Assembly (NCBI RefSeq): GCF_017515565.1 | Contig: NZ_JAFWFN010000004.1 | Location: 1-64,000, forward strand | DNA length: 64,000 bases | Direction: 5' to 3' | From: Halomonas sp. | GTDB lineage: Bacteria > Pseudomonadota > Gammaproteobacteria > Pseudomonadales > Halomonadaceae | In this document: in pieces, positions 53,029 to 61,854 of the stretch | How the letters are laid out: each line of letters begins with the position of its first letter | Position numbering within the stretch: position 1 is the stretch's first letter | The notes under the pieces: generated by a model | What the model saw: only the letters and a program-made list of their open reading frames with translations | The model's database searches: none | Told to the model about the DNA's origin: nothing | Program-made: the position numbers and the translations under genes

Positions 53029-53721
53029 ATGTTTGACGCGATTGCGCTTTACCTAAATCACCTTATCTATGGCTACTACCCCTATCTGGTCGGCACGGTG
53101 TTCCTGATCGGCAGTTTGATGCGCTACGACCAAGGTCAGTTCACCTGGAAGACGGGCTCCAGCCAGATGCTGTCATCGAAGAACATGCGCCTGGCCAGCA
53201 ATATGTTTCATATCGGCATCATCGTGATTTTCTTTGGCCACCTGTTCGGCATGCTGACGCCGCACTGGGTTTACGACCGTTTCCTGCTCGCTAGCACCAA
53301 GCAACTGCTGGCCATCGTGATTGGCGGTATTGCCGGTGCCATGTGCCTGGTAGGGGGCGCTATGTTGCTGTATCGCCGTATTGCCAACGCGCGGGTGCGG
53401 GCTTCTTCCAGTGTGATGGATACCGCCATCCTAGGGCTCATTGTGTTCCAGGCGGCCTTGGGCATGGTCACCATTCTCTTCTCGCTGGGCCACATGGACG
53501 GCGAAATGATGGTTACCCTCGCCAGCTGGGCCCAGGCAATCGTCTTCTTTGGCGGCGGTGCTGCCTACTATATGGAAGAGGTCTCTTGGATCTATAAGCT
53601 GCACATTTTCGTGGGTCTGACCATCATCCTGCTGTTCCCCTTCACCCGCTTGGTTCACGTCTGGAGCGTGCCGTTCGGCTATATCACCCGTCGGTACCAA
53701 CTGGTTCGTCGTCGCGGCTGA
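53029..53721 (+). CDS. narI: Respiratory nitrate reductase gamma subunit (cytochrome b)
   Basis: A 230-residue membrane cytochrome b with five helices. Haem-ligand histidines are expected in NMFHIGIIVIFFGHLFG (two) and in LHIFVGLTII and LVHVWSVP (two). It oxidises quinol in the membrane and anchors NarGH. AAAGGAG lies eight bases before the ATG. It completes narGHJI. Confidence 0.95.
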   Translation: MFDAIALYLNHLIYGYYPYLVGTVFLIGSLMRYDQGQFTWKTGSSQMLSSKNMRLASNMFHIGIIVIFFGHLFGMLTPHWVYDRFLLASTKQLLAIVIGGIAGAMCLVGGAMLLYRRIANARVRASSSVMDTAILGLIVFQAALGMVTILFSLGHMDGEMMVTLASWAQAIVFFGGGAAYYMEEVSWIYKLHIFVGLTIILLFPFTRLVHVWSVPFGYITRRYQLVRRRG

Positions 53722-53761
53722 AAACTGGCCTGTGCTCGTCCAGGCGTAGAGGAGAAATACC

Positions 53762-54583
53762 ATGCAGATGATTGATATTGAACAACTACCGGGGAGCGCT
53801 ACCCCACCGCCGGTGAGCGTCGGCAACGTGGGTATCGATGAAGAAACGATAGCGCTGGAAATGCAGTACCACCCCGCCGAAACGGCGGGGGAGGCTCAGC
53901 TTCAGGCGGCGCGCGCCCTAGTGGTCAAAGAGCTGCTGCGCCAGCGCGCCATTGAGCTTGGCTTGTTGTCGGCCCAAGGCCAAGCGGAAGCGCAAGAGGA
54001 CGCTGCGATTGCTGCCTTGCTTGAGCAGGAGCTGGTAGTCCCCGAGCCTGAAGATGCGGACTGCCGACGCTTTTTTGACACCCATCGTGAGCGCTTTAGC
54101 GAACCGTCTCAATTGCGTGTTCGGCATATCCTGCTGGCGGCGGCGCCCGACGACTCTCAGGGGCGCGATGAAGGATGCCAGCTTGGAGAAAAGCTGATTA
54201 AAGAACTCACAGCGATACCTGAGCGTTTTGCTGAGTTCGCCCAACACCACTCTGCGTGCCCGTCAAAAGAGATGGATGGTGATTTGGGCTGGCTGGTCTC
54301 GGGGCAGACTGTCCCTGAGCTAGACCGCGCGTTGCAGCACTTACCCGAAGGGCTTCACGAGCGCCCGTTAGCGTCTCGCTATGGCTGGCATGTAGTGAGT
54401 ATTGACGAGCGGCGTGAAGGGCGGGCATTGCCTTTTGAGCAAGTCGTTGACCGGGTACGCCATAGCCTGCGGGAACAGGCGACGCGACGTGCGTTGCGCC
54501 ACTATTTGTTGGCGCTGGAAAGCGAGATAGGCGTCGAAGGGATTGTTCTAGATGACGATGCTGGCGGCAGTTTGATGCAGTAG
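53762..54583 (+). CDS. Parvulin-type peptidyl-prolyl isomerase in the nar operon
   Basis: A 273-residue protein with an N-terminal helical part (about 20-100) and a parvulin (PpiC) domain from about residue 120 to 220 (QLRVRHILLAA, FAEFAQHHSACPS, GDLGWLVSGQ). The catalytic-type Cys/His pair is present. There is no signal peptide, so it should act in the cytosol. It resembles NifM-like helpers. It follows narI after 40 bases, so it may help mature the nitrate reductase. Confidence 0.85.
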   Translation: MQMIDIEQLPGSATPPPVSVGNVGIDEETIALEMQYHPAETAGEAQLQAARALVVKELLRQRAIELGLLSAQGQAEAQEDAAIAALLEQELVVPEPEDADCRRFFDTHRERFSEPSQLRVRHILLAAAPDDSQGRDEGCQLGEKLIKELTAIPERFAEFAQHHSACPSKEMDGDLGWLVSGQTVPELDRALQHLPEGLHERPLASRYGWHVVSIDERREGRALPFEQVVDRVRHSLREQATRRALRHYLLALESEIGVEGIVLDDDAGGSLMQ

Positions 54584-54605
54584 GAAAGCGAATAGGAGAG
54601 GCTTG

Positions 54606-55184
54606 ATGTCCCATGTACCTGTAGATGCCCTTTTCACGCCGCTTAGCATCGCGGTGCTAACGGTTTCCGATACACGCGGTTTTGACGAGGATGGCAGCGG
54701 TGACCTGCTTGCTGCCCATCTAAGCGAAAGCGGCCATAGTTTGGTGGAGCGGCGCATCGTGCCTGACGATATCTATCAGGTGCGGGCCGTGGTCTCAGAG
54801 TGGATCGCACGGGCCGATGTCCAGGCAGTCCTAGTCAATGGCGGCACTGGCTTCACCCCTCGGGATACCACCCCAGAGGCGCTGGCGCCACTGTTCGACA
54901 AAGCGATTGAGGGGTACGGAGAGCTATTTCGTCACCTCTCCTTGCAGACTATCGGCACGGCGACCATCCAGTCCCGAGCGGTAGCGGGGGTCGCCAATCA
55001 AACGCTGATCTTTGCTATGCCCGGCTCACCTAAAGCGTGTGCCATGGCGTGGGATAAAATTATCGCTTTGCAATTGGACTCTCGCACTCGGCCCTGCAAC
55101 TTTGCCGCCATGGTATTACCTTCGGTGGCGCCGTGTAGCAGTCGTCACGCCGTGAGCACTGTTAATGAGGCTGAGCGCTTATGA
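54606..55184 (+). CDS. moaB: Molybdenum cofactor biosynthesis protein MoaB
   Basis: A 192-residue protein of the MoaB/MogA fold. The motif GGTGFTPRDTTPEA (about residues 78-91) is the molybdopterin-binding loop, and the MPGSPKAC region near residue 140 is the second. It adenylates or binds molybdopterin; precise role varies among bacteria. ATG 54606 follows AGGAGAGG. It overlaps moeA by four bases. Confidence 0.9.
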   Translation: MSHVPVDALFTPLSIAVLTVSDTRGFDEDGSGDLLAAHLSESGHSLVERRIVPDDIYQVRAVVSEWIARADVQAVLVNGGTGFTPRDTTPEALAPLFDKAIEGYGELFRHLSLQTIGTATIQSRAVAGVANQTLIFAMPGSPKACAMAWDKIIALQLDSRTRPCNFAAMVLPSVAPCSSRHAVSTVNEAERL

Positions 55185-56443
55185 ACTGCCAATGTGCTGA
55201 CATAGTAACGCCTGGATTACTCGATCTGTTTGCAGCACGTAGGCGGTTGATTGACGCAGCCACGCCGCTTAGTGGCGTAGAAACCGCCCCCCTTGAACAG
55301 GCGCCAGGGCGAGTGTTGGCGGAGGCGGTGGTGGCCCCACTGGATATGCCAGGGGTGGATAATAGCGCAATGGATGGTTATGCGTTGCGCCTGGCTGACT
55401 ACCAAGGAGTACCGCCAGGTGAAGGGCTGCCCATTCTTCAGCGAGTGCCGGCTGGGGCGGGTGTGATGTTGCTACCCCCAGGCGGCTGCGCACGTATTTT
55501 TACCGGCGCGCCGGTTCCCATGGGGGCCGATATTGTAGTGCCCCAGGAGCGCGTCACGCTTGATCAGCGCGGTCATGTACATCTCGAAGGCAACCTGGTG
55601 GTAGGCGCTAATATTCGTCGCCAGGGCGAGGAGACCCGCGCGGGAGCCCCGCTACTGGAAGCGGGCGAGTATCTTACTGCGGCATCAATTGCGCTGCTGG
55701 CAAGCCACGGAATAAGTGCCGTGCCCGTTAAACGTCGCCTGCGGGTGGCGCTGCTCTCAACTGGCGATGAGCTGATTGCCCCCGGCGCAGAGCGGTCGCC
55801 AGGGCAGGTCTACGACAGCAACCGGGCCATGCTCAACGTACTGCTCGCGCAAGCGCAGTGCGATGTGTTGGACCTGGGGGTTATCGCTGACTCGCCCCAG
55901 CCTCTGCATCAGGCGTTTGACCATGCCCAAACGATGGCGGATGTAGTGGTATGCACGGGAGGCGTTTCCGTAGGCGAGGAGGACCATGTTCGTCCGGTGA
56001 TCGAGCAGCGCGGCGGGCTACATTTTCATGGTGTCGCGATGAAGCCCGGCAAGCCCTTTGCATTTGGTTATCTAGGCTCGGCGCCATCTTCTACCACGCC
56101 GCTCATTGCGCTGCCGGGTAATCCAGTGGCTTCTCTGGTGGGCTGGCAACTGCTGGCGCTGCCGTTTATTCACGCTCTGCAAGGGCGAGAAGTAGCTGCA
56201 CTTCAGTGCTTCCCCGTAAAAGCAGGCTTTTCTCAGCGCGGCCCCCAGGGGCGGAGCGAGTTATTACGGGTAGCGCTGGACTGGTCAAGTGGGGCGCCGG
56301 TAGCGCAATTAGCGGGCGGGCAAGGGTCGCACATGCTTAGCGCGGCTAGCCAAGCCGATGGCTATTTAATGATTACCCCCGCAACAGACGTGGCCGAAGG
56401 GAGCACCTACCACTACTACCCCATTAATCAGTTCGCCGCTTGA
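55181..56443 (+). CDS. moeA: Molybdopterin molybdenumtransferase MoeA
   Basis: A 420-residue protein that inserts molybdate into adenylated molybdopterin. The family signature DNSAMDGYALR lies near residue 62, PGAERSPGQVYDSN around 205, and GGVSVGEEDHV near 265, with the C-terminal beta domain at about 345-420. It is part of the moaB-moeA-(DGC)-moaA run following narGHJI, which supplies cofactor for NarG. Confidence 0.94.
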   Translation: MNCQCADIVTPGLLDLFAARRRLIDAATPLSGVETAPLEQAPGRVLAEAVVAPLDMPGVDNSAMDGYALRLADYQGVPPGEGLPILQRVPAGAGVMLLPPGGCARIFTGAPVPMGADIVVPQERVTLDQRGHVHLEGNLVVGANIRRQGEETRAGAPLLEAGEYLTAASIALLASHGISAVPVKRRLRVALLSTGDELIAPGAERSPGQVYDSNRAMLNVLLAQAQCDVLDLGVIADSPQPLHQAFDHAQTMADVVVCTGGVSVGEEDHVRPVIEQRGGLHFHGVAMKPGKPFAFGYLGSAPSSTTPLIALPGNPVASLVGWQLLALPFIHALQGREVAALQCFPVKAGFSQRGPQGRSELLRVALDWSSGAPVAQLAGGQGSHMLSAASQADGYLMITPATDVAEGSTYHYYPINQFAA

Positions 56444-56496
56444 GCTTCTATACCCACGGTGGCCGCTGACGTTGTTGGCTTTTTACAGGAGAGGGT

Positions 56497-56904
56497 ATGT
56501 CTTCACACCACAAACCACGCACATTGGTATATGCCTGCTCCGGCTGCTCGGATGTAGCGCAATTGGCCAATAGTGTCGCTCTGCGCCTTGATCACGCAGG
56601 GGAAGCGGAAATGTCCTGCATTGCAGGCGTAGGCGGTGGTGTGCCCGGCCTGATACGTATAGCACGGAGCGGGCGGCCGATCGTGGCCATTGATGGGTGT
56701 CAGATGCACTGCGCTAGCCACTGTCTTGCCAATGCAGGTGTGACGCCTACAAAGCATGTGAAGCTCTACGAAAACGGCCTGCGCAAGCGGCGCGGTCAGT
56801 TTTATGACCAGCAAACAATCACTGACGTCACCGCAGGTGTACAAGCACTTATTGCCCGGCTACCTATTGATGCCAGTGCCCACGTAGAGGAGCCTGAAAA
56901 ATGA
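56497..56904 (+). CDS. DGC-type putative zinc-binding protein, coupled to moaA
   Basis: A 135-residue cytosolic protein with six cysteines in a DGC-domain pattern: CSGC (14-17), Cys41, the DGC triplet at 66-68, then Cys72 and Cys76. The spacing suggests a metal or cluster site. Family members have no proven function. It overlaps moaA by four bases (ATGA), so translation is coupled, and it follows moeA after 53 bases. The context points to Mo-cofactor synthesis, by inference only. Confidence 0.75.
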   Translation: MSSHHKPRTLVYACSGCSDVAQLANSVALRLDHAGEAEMSCIAGVGGGVPGLIRIARSGRPIVAIDGCQMHCASHCLANAGVTPTKHVKLYENGLRKRRGQFYDQQTITDVTAGVQALIARLPIDASAHVEEPEK

Positions 56905-57890
56905 GTGCGTTAGTCGATGGGTTTGGCCGCACGATAAGGTATCTTCGCCTTTCGGTGACGGATCGCTGCGACTTCCGCTGTGTTTATTGCATGGCGGAGG
57001 AGATGACCTTCCTGCCCCGGGCCAAGCTGCTTACCCTGGAGGAGTTGGCCACACTCTCTCAAGCGTTCGTTGAGCTGGGGGTGGAGAAAATTCGCCTAAC
57101 CGGGGGGGAGCCTTTGGTTCGTAAGGGCATACTGTCACTAGTCGAAAAGCTTGGTGAGCTGGAAGGTTTACGCGAACTGGCCATGACCACTAACGGTTCG
57201 GGCCTGGTGAAGCATGCTAAAGCCTTGCGTTTAGGCGGACTTGATCGTGTTAACATCAGCCTCGATTCCCTCAAGCCTGAGCGTTTTAAGGCATTAACCC
57301 GGACGGGAGAGCTAAGCCAAGTCATCTCCGGCATCCGAGCCGCGCGCCAGGCGGGTTTTACCTCGATCAAGCTCAATGCCGTGCTGCTGAAGGGGCGTAA
57401 TGATGACGAGATTCTTGATTTAGTAAACTTCGCGCGTGACGAAGACGTGGATATTAGCTTTATTGAAGAGATGTCACTGGGCGCTATTAGTGAGCATAAC
57501 CGTGGAGAAACGTTTCTTTCCAGTGACACAGTACGCGAGACGATTGAACAGCATTATCAACTTCTGCCGACCACTGAGACTACGCTAGGGCCATCCCGCT
57601 ATTACCGTATGCCGGGTAGCGCTTCGCGCATCGGTTTTATTTCTCCCCATAGCCACAATTTTTGCGATGCCTGCAACCGGGTAAGGGTGACGGCTGAGGG
57701 GCGTCTGTTACTCTGCTTAGGTAATGAGCACTCGGTAGATTTGCGCGCCGTAATGCGGCGCTACCCGGGCGACACTCAGCGCCTAAAAGCGACCATTGTG
57801 ACGGCAATGACGAAAAAGCCCGAGCGTCATCATTTTACGACCGATGGAGAGGTGCAAATTCTAAGGTTTATGAACGCAACAGGTGGCTGA
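56901..57890 (+). CDS. moaA: GTP 3',8-cyclase MoaA
   Basis: A 329-residue radical SAM enzyme that starts molybdopterin synthesis from GTP. The SAM cluster motif is CDFRCVYC (Cys23, 27, 30), the second cluster is held by [19 protein letters not shown] near residues 253-274, and the conserved Gly-Gly end (NATGG) is intact. moaC, moaD and moaE are not in the window. The gene ends next to a decayed dnaJ-like sequence. Confidence 0.95.
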   Translation: MSALVDGFGRTIRYLRLSVTDRCDFRCVYCMAEEMTFLPRAKLLTLEELATLSQAFVELGVEKIRLTGGEPLVRKGILSLVEKLGELEGLRELAMTTNGSGLVKHAKALRLGGLDRVNISLDSLKPERFKALTRTGELSQVISGIRAARQAGFTSIKLNAVLLKGRNDDEILDLVNFARDEDVDISFIEEMSLGAISEHNRGETFLSSDTVRETIEQHYQLLPTTETTLGPSRYYRMPGSASRIGFISPHSHNFCDACNRVRVTAEGRLLLCLGNEHSVDLRAVMRRYPGDTQRLKATIVTAMTKKPERHHFTTDGEVQILRFMNATGG

Positions 57891-58172
57891 TTTCGTCTAC
57901 ATGGAGGAGCTGCGACGGCCCAGGAGATTAAGAAGGCCTACCGCAAGCTGGCACGTAAATTTCATTCTGATGTCGGCAAGTTCGTGTTACTTCCCGCCAA
58001 CACATTCATTAATGTACAGATTCCTAAGGGCGTCAAGGCGGTTCAGCATATCCGCGCTATCGGGTTGAAGGGCGGGATGTACATCATAAGGTGCCAGTGA
58101 CGCCTTGGGTGGTCGCTCTGGGGGGGGGCGGCATCGAAACCCCAACTCCTTCAGGGGGGCTTAAGTTTAAAT
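57889..58172 (+). pseudogene. Decayed dnaJ/cbpA remnant
   Basis: Translation in broken frames gives fragments of a J-protein. First comes DFVYMEE, then after a frameshift ATAQEIKKAYRKLARKFHSDVGK (57912-57980), the end of a J domain, with HPD changed to HSD. Directly after it, in the same frame, comes INVQIPKGVKAVQHIRAIG (58008-58064) and HHKVPVTPWVVALGG, matching the C-terminal substrate-binding region, then PTPSGGLKFK in another frame. The Gly/Phe region and first half of the C-terminal domain are missing. It overlaps the moaA stop by two bases. Confidence 0.8.
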
Positions 58173-58625
58173 ATCCTCTAACCTTACGGCGTCACGCATC
58201 ATGCGCATCACTTCATGCTGTTCCAGCGCAAGGACTCCATTCAATAATTCCTCGGTAGACGATATTTCAGCCCGCGCCGATAAATAGCGGTATAGGCTTA
58301 TGATGCGTTCATGTATTGAGAGCAGCGAGAGCATGACCTCAGTAACGGTCATGCGAGCGTAATCAATACGGCCGAGTTCTTCGTGCGTAAAAGGATGCTT
58401 ATCGAAGTATTCGGCACACCAAGTGTGAAGAGCCGCTGGTTGGGCATCTTCCTCGATCAATGCAATGACCCTGCTGAGTTCCCGTTCATGTAACGAGAGA
58501 TAATCCAGCAGCATACGCAGCCTTTCCTGCTGTGCTCCATACGAGGCGTGCTGAAGTGTATCAGCTAGATTAGCGTGTAGCCGCCGGGTTAATTCCAGAA
58601 CGTCTTCAATAGTTTCGACTGTCAT
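58167..58625 (-). CDS. Predicted ferritin-like helical protein, function unknown
   Basis: A 152-residue protein composed almost entirely of helices. The segments LLDYLSLHERELSRVI (about 38-53) and LLSIHERIISLYRYLSARA with LLNGVLALEQHEVMRM (about 100-145) resemble the E...ExxH helices of ferritin-like or rubrerythrin-like four-helix bundles. This is pattern reading, not a database match. It is followed on the same strand by nothing, and 52 bases upstream lies the phasin-like gene. Confidence 0.6.
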   Translation of the reverse strand: MTVETIEDVLELTRRLHANLADTLQHASYGAQQERLRMLLDYLSLHERELSRVIALIEEDAQPAALHTWCAEYFDKHPFTHEELGRIDYARMTVTEVMLSLLSIHERIISLYRYLSARAEISSTEELLNGVLALEQHEVMRMMRDAVRLEDI

Positions 58626-58677
58626 CGCTTTACCCTATCTCACGGTTAACAAAAAACGTGTTATTCGCTTTCTAACC

Positions 58678-59043
58678 TCAGAGTTCAGACCAAATGCGTT
58701 CTCGAAAATCGTCGCTGAGTTCGGATACCTTGCGCATGCGGTTATAAGTGGCTTCTGACATGTCGCCAGCGATTTTATGATAGCAAGATGCCATTGATGC
58801 CGGAGTTTGCAGGCCTTCGAAACCGAGCATGCAGTGCGTAAGCTTGCTATAGAAGGGCGCTACAGTTGATATAAATTCAAGCTCATAACGGAAAGCATCG
58901 TTAACTGTTTCTAGCCAAATGCGCTGCAGCTTGAACGCCGAGTTAGTGATTTCCATCCAAGGCAGGTGCCAGAAAACAAGTAGGCTGTCGTTATTGGCTA
59001 CCTTGGCGTCCAGCTGGGGCTTGGGAAATTTTAGGGTTGTCAT
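58678..59043 (-). CDS. Phasin-like protein
   Basis: A 121-residue helical protein. The region SAFKLQRIWLETVNDAFRYE and the C-terminal part (YHKIAGDMSEATYNRMRKV, then FRERIWSEL) recall phasin-family granule proteins, which coat polyhydroxyalkanoate granules. Halomonads store such polymers. GGAG lies seven bases before the ATG. It is probably co-transcribed with the ferritin-like gene downstream. The phasin call is by pattern only. Confidence 0.5.
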   Translation of the reverse strand: MTTLKFPKPQLDAKVANNDSLLVFWHLPWMEITNSAFKLQRIWLETVNDAFRYELEFISTVAPFYSKLTHCMLGFEGLQTPASMASCYHKIAGDMSEATYNRMRKVSELSDDFRERIWSEL

Positions 59044-59793
59044 TTTTTGGCTCCACCAGTGGATTTAAAACAGTATAGTTGCCCTTGTTTTACTACGTAT
59101 TTTAAAAGCATTTTTACTTGATCGATGTCAATTTTATGAAGATAAAAACCGTTTTTACTGACCTGGTTAATGTTCGATAATGTAGCTTTTTCATACTTTT
59201 GTTTTTATAATTAATGCCTTTTTATTATTTTTATAATAAAAAGTAGGGTGAGGGGGTGGGTGTGGGTGTGGTTACGTTGACCTGGTGTTGGTTTAAAGCT
59301 ATTTTTTTGTTTTTAAATACATGAGATTAGGTGTGGTTTAAGTTGGTTGCTATGGATCAATTTTTGTATAAGTTAATGTTGCTTGCCCTTCAGTTGATCT
59401 GGAAATGAAGTCGCTCTTTATTGACGGCTTAGCTTCTTCAAATATTTATGTAAACTGTTGAGTTTATTGCTTATATAAAGGGTTTTTGAAAAATAGCTGG
59501 TGGCTCAACTGTTTGTATTTCTCTTCTTGGTATGACGATTTTTTTATAGAGCTTTGTATTTTATAAGTTTTATTTCTGATTATTTTGTTAGTGTTTGAGT
59601 AAGTGTTATGTATGCTTTTTTAATGAGCTTGGTCTGGTGTTAAGTAGTTATTGATTAGTTGGCTGGTTATCAAATTTATGATTGATATATAAAATTTGAT
59701 GTATGTCATGGGAAACGGTTTTTTTCGAACTAAGATGGCGACTTGATTTGCACTCAGTTTTAATTTTTTAGATTTGATAGTGAGAGAATTACA
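59044..59793. other. AT-rich intergenic region, 750 bases
   Basis: No reading frame of note is present on either strand. The base composition is strikingly AT-rich, with many T and A runs, unlike all flanking genes. It separates the divergent phasin-like gene and the gene at 59794 and must hold their promoters. A G-quadruplex motif lies within it at 59246-59266. Confidence 0.7.
59246..59266 (+). other. G-quadruplex motif
   Basis: Four G-runs (GGG, GGGGG, GGG, GGG) are separated by loops of TGA, T and TGT, meeting the usual G3+ / 1-7 base loop rule. It is the only G-rich block in the AT-rich gap. Confidence 0.7.
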
Positions 59794-60303
59794 ATGGATA
59801 AATTAGCAGCTTTAAATTTTTTGCCACAAGAACAGCTCTATTTGGCTAATGCACACGAGAAAAATGAGCTTCATCGCTATCGTTGGCTAGCACTTAGCTT
59901 CCTTCCCATTGCCCCTCCTGTAAGCCACCTTATGCAAACGATTGGGATGGAGTGTGTTAACCGCCTTGATAACCTGCAAGATGTGGCTAAACGGATGAAT
60001 CTTGAAGCCTGTATTGATGAGCTCTCATTAAAAAAACCTTACCCTTTTTATAACAAAAAAAAGCCGCATTTTTTTGTGGTTGATGAGCCCATGGGGATAC
60101 AAATTCTTGAGGGTGCTGAGGAAACGGCGAGAGAGACATACAAGTTTTTTAGCTGGCTGCTGGAAACAAATGCCACCCCCGAATTGCATCAACTTTTATT
60201 TAGCTTTGTCACCCAGAAAAACAATGAGTATCGTGTGATTCAGGAGTGCCGAGAGCAGTGGGGAACAAGCTTTTCTGAACCTGTCACACGCTATAGAGGT
60301 TGA
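59794..60303 (+). CDS. Predicted ferritin-like helical protein, function unknown
   Basis: A 169-residue soluble protein that I do not recognise by family. Its C-terminal half (EGAEETARETYKFFSWLLE, then ATPELHQLLFSFVTQKNNEY) follows the spacing of rubrerythrin-like helices, but the metal-binding ExxH positions are replaced in part (ECVNR, KNNEY). Codons are more AT-rich than in neighbours. It has GAGAGAAT before the start and a hairpin after the stop. Confidence 0.6.
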   Translation: MDKLAALNFLPQEQLYLANAHEKNELHRYRWLALSFLPIAPPVSHLMQTIGMECVNRLDNLQDVAKRMNLEACIDELSLKKPYPFYNKKKPHFFVVDEPMGIQILEGAEETARETYKFFSWLLETNATPELHQLLFSFVTQKNNEYRVIQECREQWGTSFSEPVTRYRG

Positions 60304-60910
60304 GGTATAAGGTCGTACCAATCAGCAGGCTCATGCTATGGAAACTCCTCCATGGCATGAGCACTGACGTTCTTGATTCGTAAAATAACGGCAGCACTAT
60401 GAGTGCAGAACGTGCACGTGTCAGCCGCAATTCCAGCCAAAAGTGGATTTTTTTGTGCGTGTATTTTGAGCATTGCAGCTACTTCCAGCACATGCTGGCG
60501 CGGTCTAGCTCGGCTCCAGCCTTGGCTGGCTTCGCGTTAGCCGTATTTGATGGGCAAAGAGGCTAGTCGTACACCCCATAGTAGACTGGGCGTTGGACTT
60601 GAATAAGAAAGCATGACAGTTCGCATTATATAACAAAATGAGCTATCGTTATTCCTGTGAGTGTCGTGGTCTGCAGGAACTCATAATGTCCAACGATACT
60701 CTTCAGCCAAGCGCCAGCGTTTCGGCAGCCCTACGTGCTACCCAACTCCCCAAACGTCGCAAGATGCAGAAACTCGTCAATTCGAATGCTACGAATATAC
60801 CGGCGGGTACTCCTGCAAGAAATCCCTTTTACGCCTGTTGATGATTACTGGGTGGCTGGCTGCGGTCAGTCATTACGAAGCTTTGCTAGCCACTTCTAGG
60901 AGAATAACGC
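60304..60910. other. Intergenic region without convincing gene
   Basis: The 607 bases contain a hairpin after the upstream gene (60329-60362) and only short open frames. One of 67 codons at 60638 lacks any recognisable domain or good ribosome-binding site and is not called. The last part must carry the promoter of the MBL-fold gene, whose AGGAG lies eight bases before its ATG. Confidence 0.5.
60329..60362 (+). terminator. Hairpin, probable terminator
   Basis: Thirteen-base arms, GCTCATGCTATGG and CCATGGCATGAGC, pair with one G-T pair around an eight-base loop. It starts 26 bases after the stop of the gene at 59794. No T-run follows. Confidence 0.6.
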
Positions 60911-61819
60911 ATGAGAACCTTCGCACTTTCAAAGCACACTAGCCCAGGTGCGCCTGATGTTGCTGGGTTTTTCGACCCGCGCACGTTTAGTGTTCAATAC
61001 GTGGTGAGCGACCCTGCTACACAGCAGTGCGCCATTATCGACCCTGTTTTAGATTTTGATGAAAAATCAGGTGCCACGGCCACTCATCATGCTGATGAGC
61101 TGCTGGATTACATCCATAAACAGGGTTTGTCGGTGGTTTGGATTCTTGATACGCATCCCCATGCGGATCACTTTTCTGCCGCGCAATATTTGCAAGAAAA
61201 AACCGGCGCGCCAACCGCCATTGGCCAGAATGTCACCAAAGTGCAGGCGTTGTGGAAGGAGATTTATCACTGGCCGGACATGCCCGCCGACGGACGCCAG
61301 TGGGATACGCTGTTTGCGGAAGGCGACACTTTCACCATCGGCGAACTTAGCGCTCGCGTACTCTATTCACCGGGCCATACGCTTGCCTCGATTACCTATG
61401 TGGTCGGCGATGCGGCGTTCGTTCACGATACCCTTTTCCAACCAGATTTTGGTACCGCACGGGCGGACTTCCCCGGCGGAGATGCCAAATCGCTGTGGGA
61501 CTCTATTCAGCAAATTCTCACGCTTCCCGATACGACCCGGCTGTTTACGGGGCACGACTATATGCCCGATGGCCGCGAGCCACAGTGGGAAAGTACGGTG
61601 GCCGAACAGCGCACGAGTAACCCGCACTTAGCCAGCGTCAGTGAAGCGGACTACATTGCGTTGCGCCACAAACGCGACAGCGAACTGCCAATGCCCAAGC
61701 TGATCCTCCACGCACTACAGGTCAATGCGCGTGGTGGACGCTTACCGTCGCCAGAAGCTAACGGTAAGCGTTATTTAAAGATTCCACTGGATGCTTTAGA
61801 AGGCGCCGCGTGGGATTAA
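60911..61819 (+). CDS. MBL-fold metallo-hydrolase, persulfide dioxygenase-like (Blh type)
   Basis: A 302-residue metallo-beta-lactamase-fold protein. The metal motif THPHADH (about residues 80-86), the later His in SPGHTLAS, the Asp in HDTLFQPDFGTARADF and GHDYMP are placed as in the Blh/ETHE1-type persulfide dioxygenases. Such enzymes oxidise glutathione or protein persulfide to sulfite. Two genes on are a DUF442 protein and a SulP transporter, so a sulfide-detoxification role fits. AGGAG precedes the ATG. Confidence 0.88.
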   Translation: MRTFALSKHTSPGAPDVAGFFDPRTFSVQYVVSDPATQQCAIIDPVLDFDEKSGATATHHADELLDYIHKQGLSVVWILDTHPHADHFSAAQYLQEKTGAPTAIGQNVTKVQALWKEIYHWPDMPADGRQWDTLFAEGDTFTIGELSARVLYSPGHTLASITYVVGDAAFVHDTLFQPDFGTARADFPGGDAKSLWDSIQQILTLPDTTRLFTGHDYMPDGREPQWESTVAEQRTSNPHLASVSEADYIALRHKRDSELPMPKLILHALQVNARGGRLPSPEANGKRYLKIPLDALEGAAWD

Positions 61820-61854
61820 GTGTTTAACGAGAGCCATGAAAAAGGGGAAGTGCT

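Noticed and set aside
57883-58068. Open frame of 61 codons after moaA
   Set aside because: The stretch is better explained as a dnaJ/cbpA remnant read in another frame.
60638-60841. Open frame of 67 codons before the MBL-fold gene
   Set aside because: No domain, no good ribosome-binding site, and it overlaps another frame of similar length.
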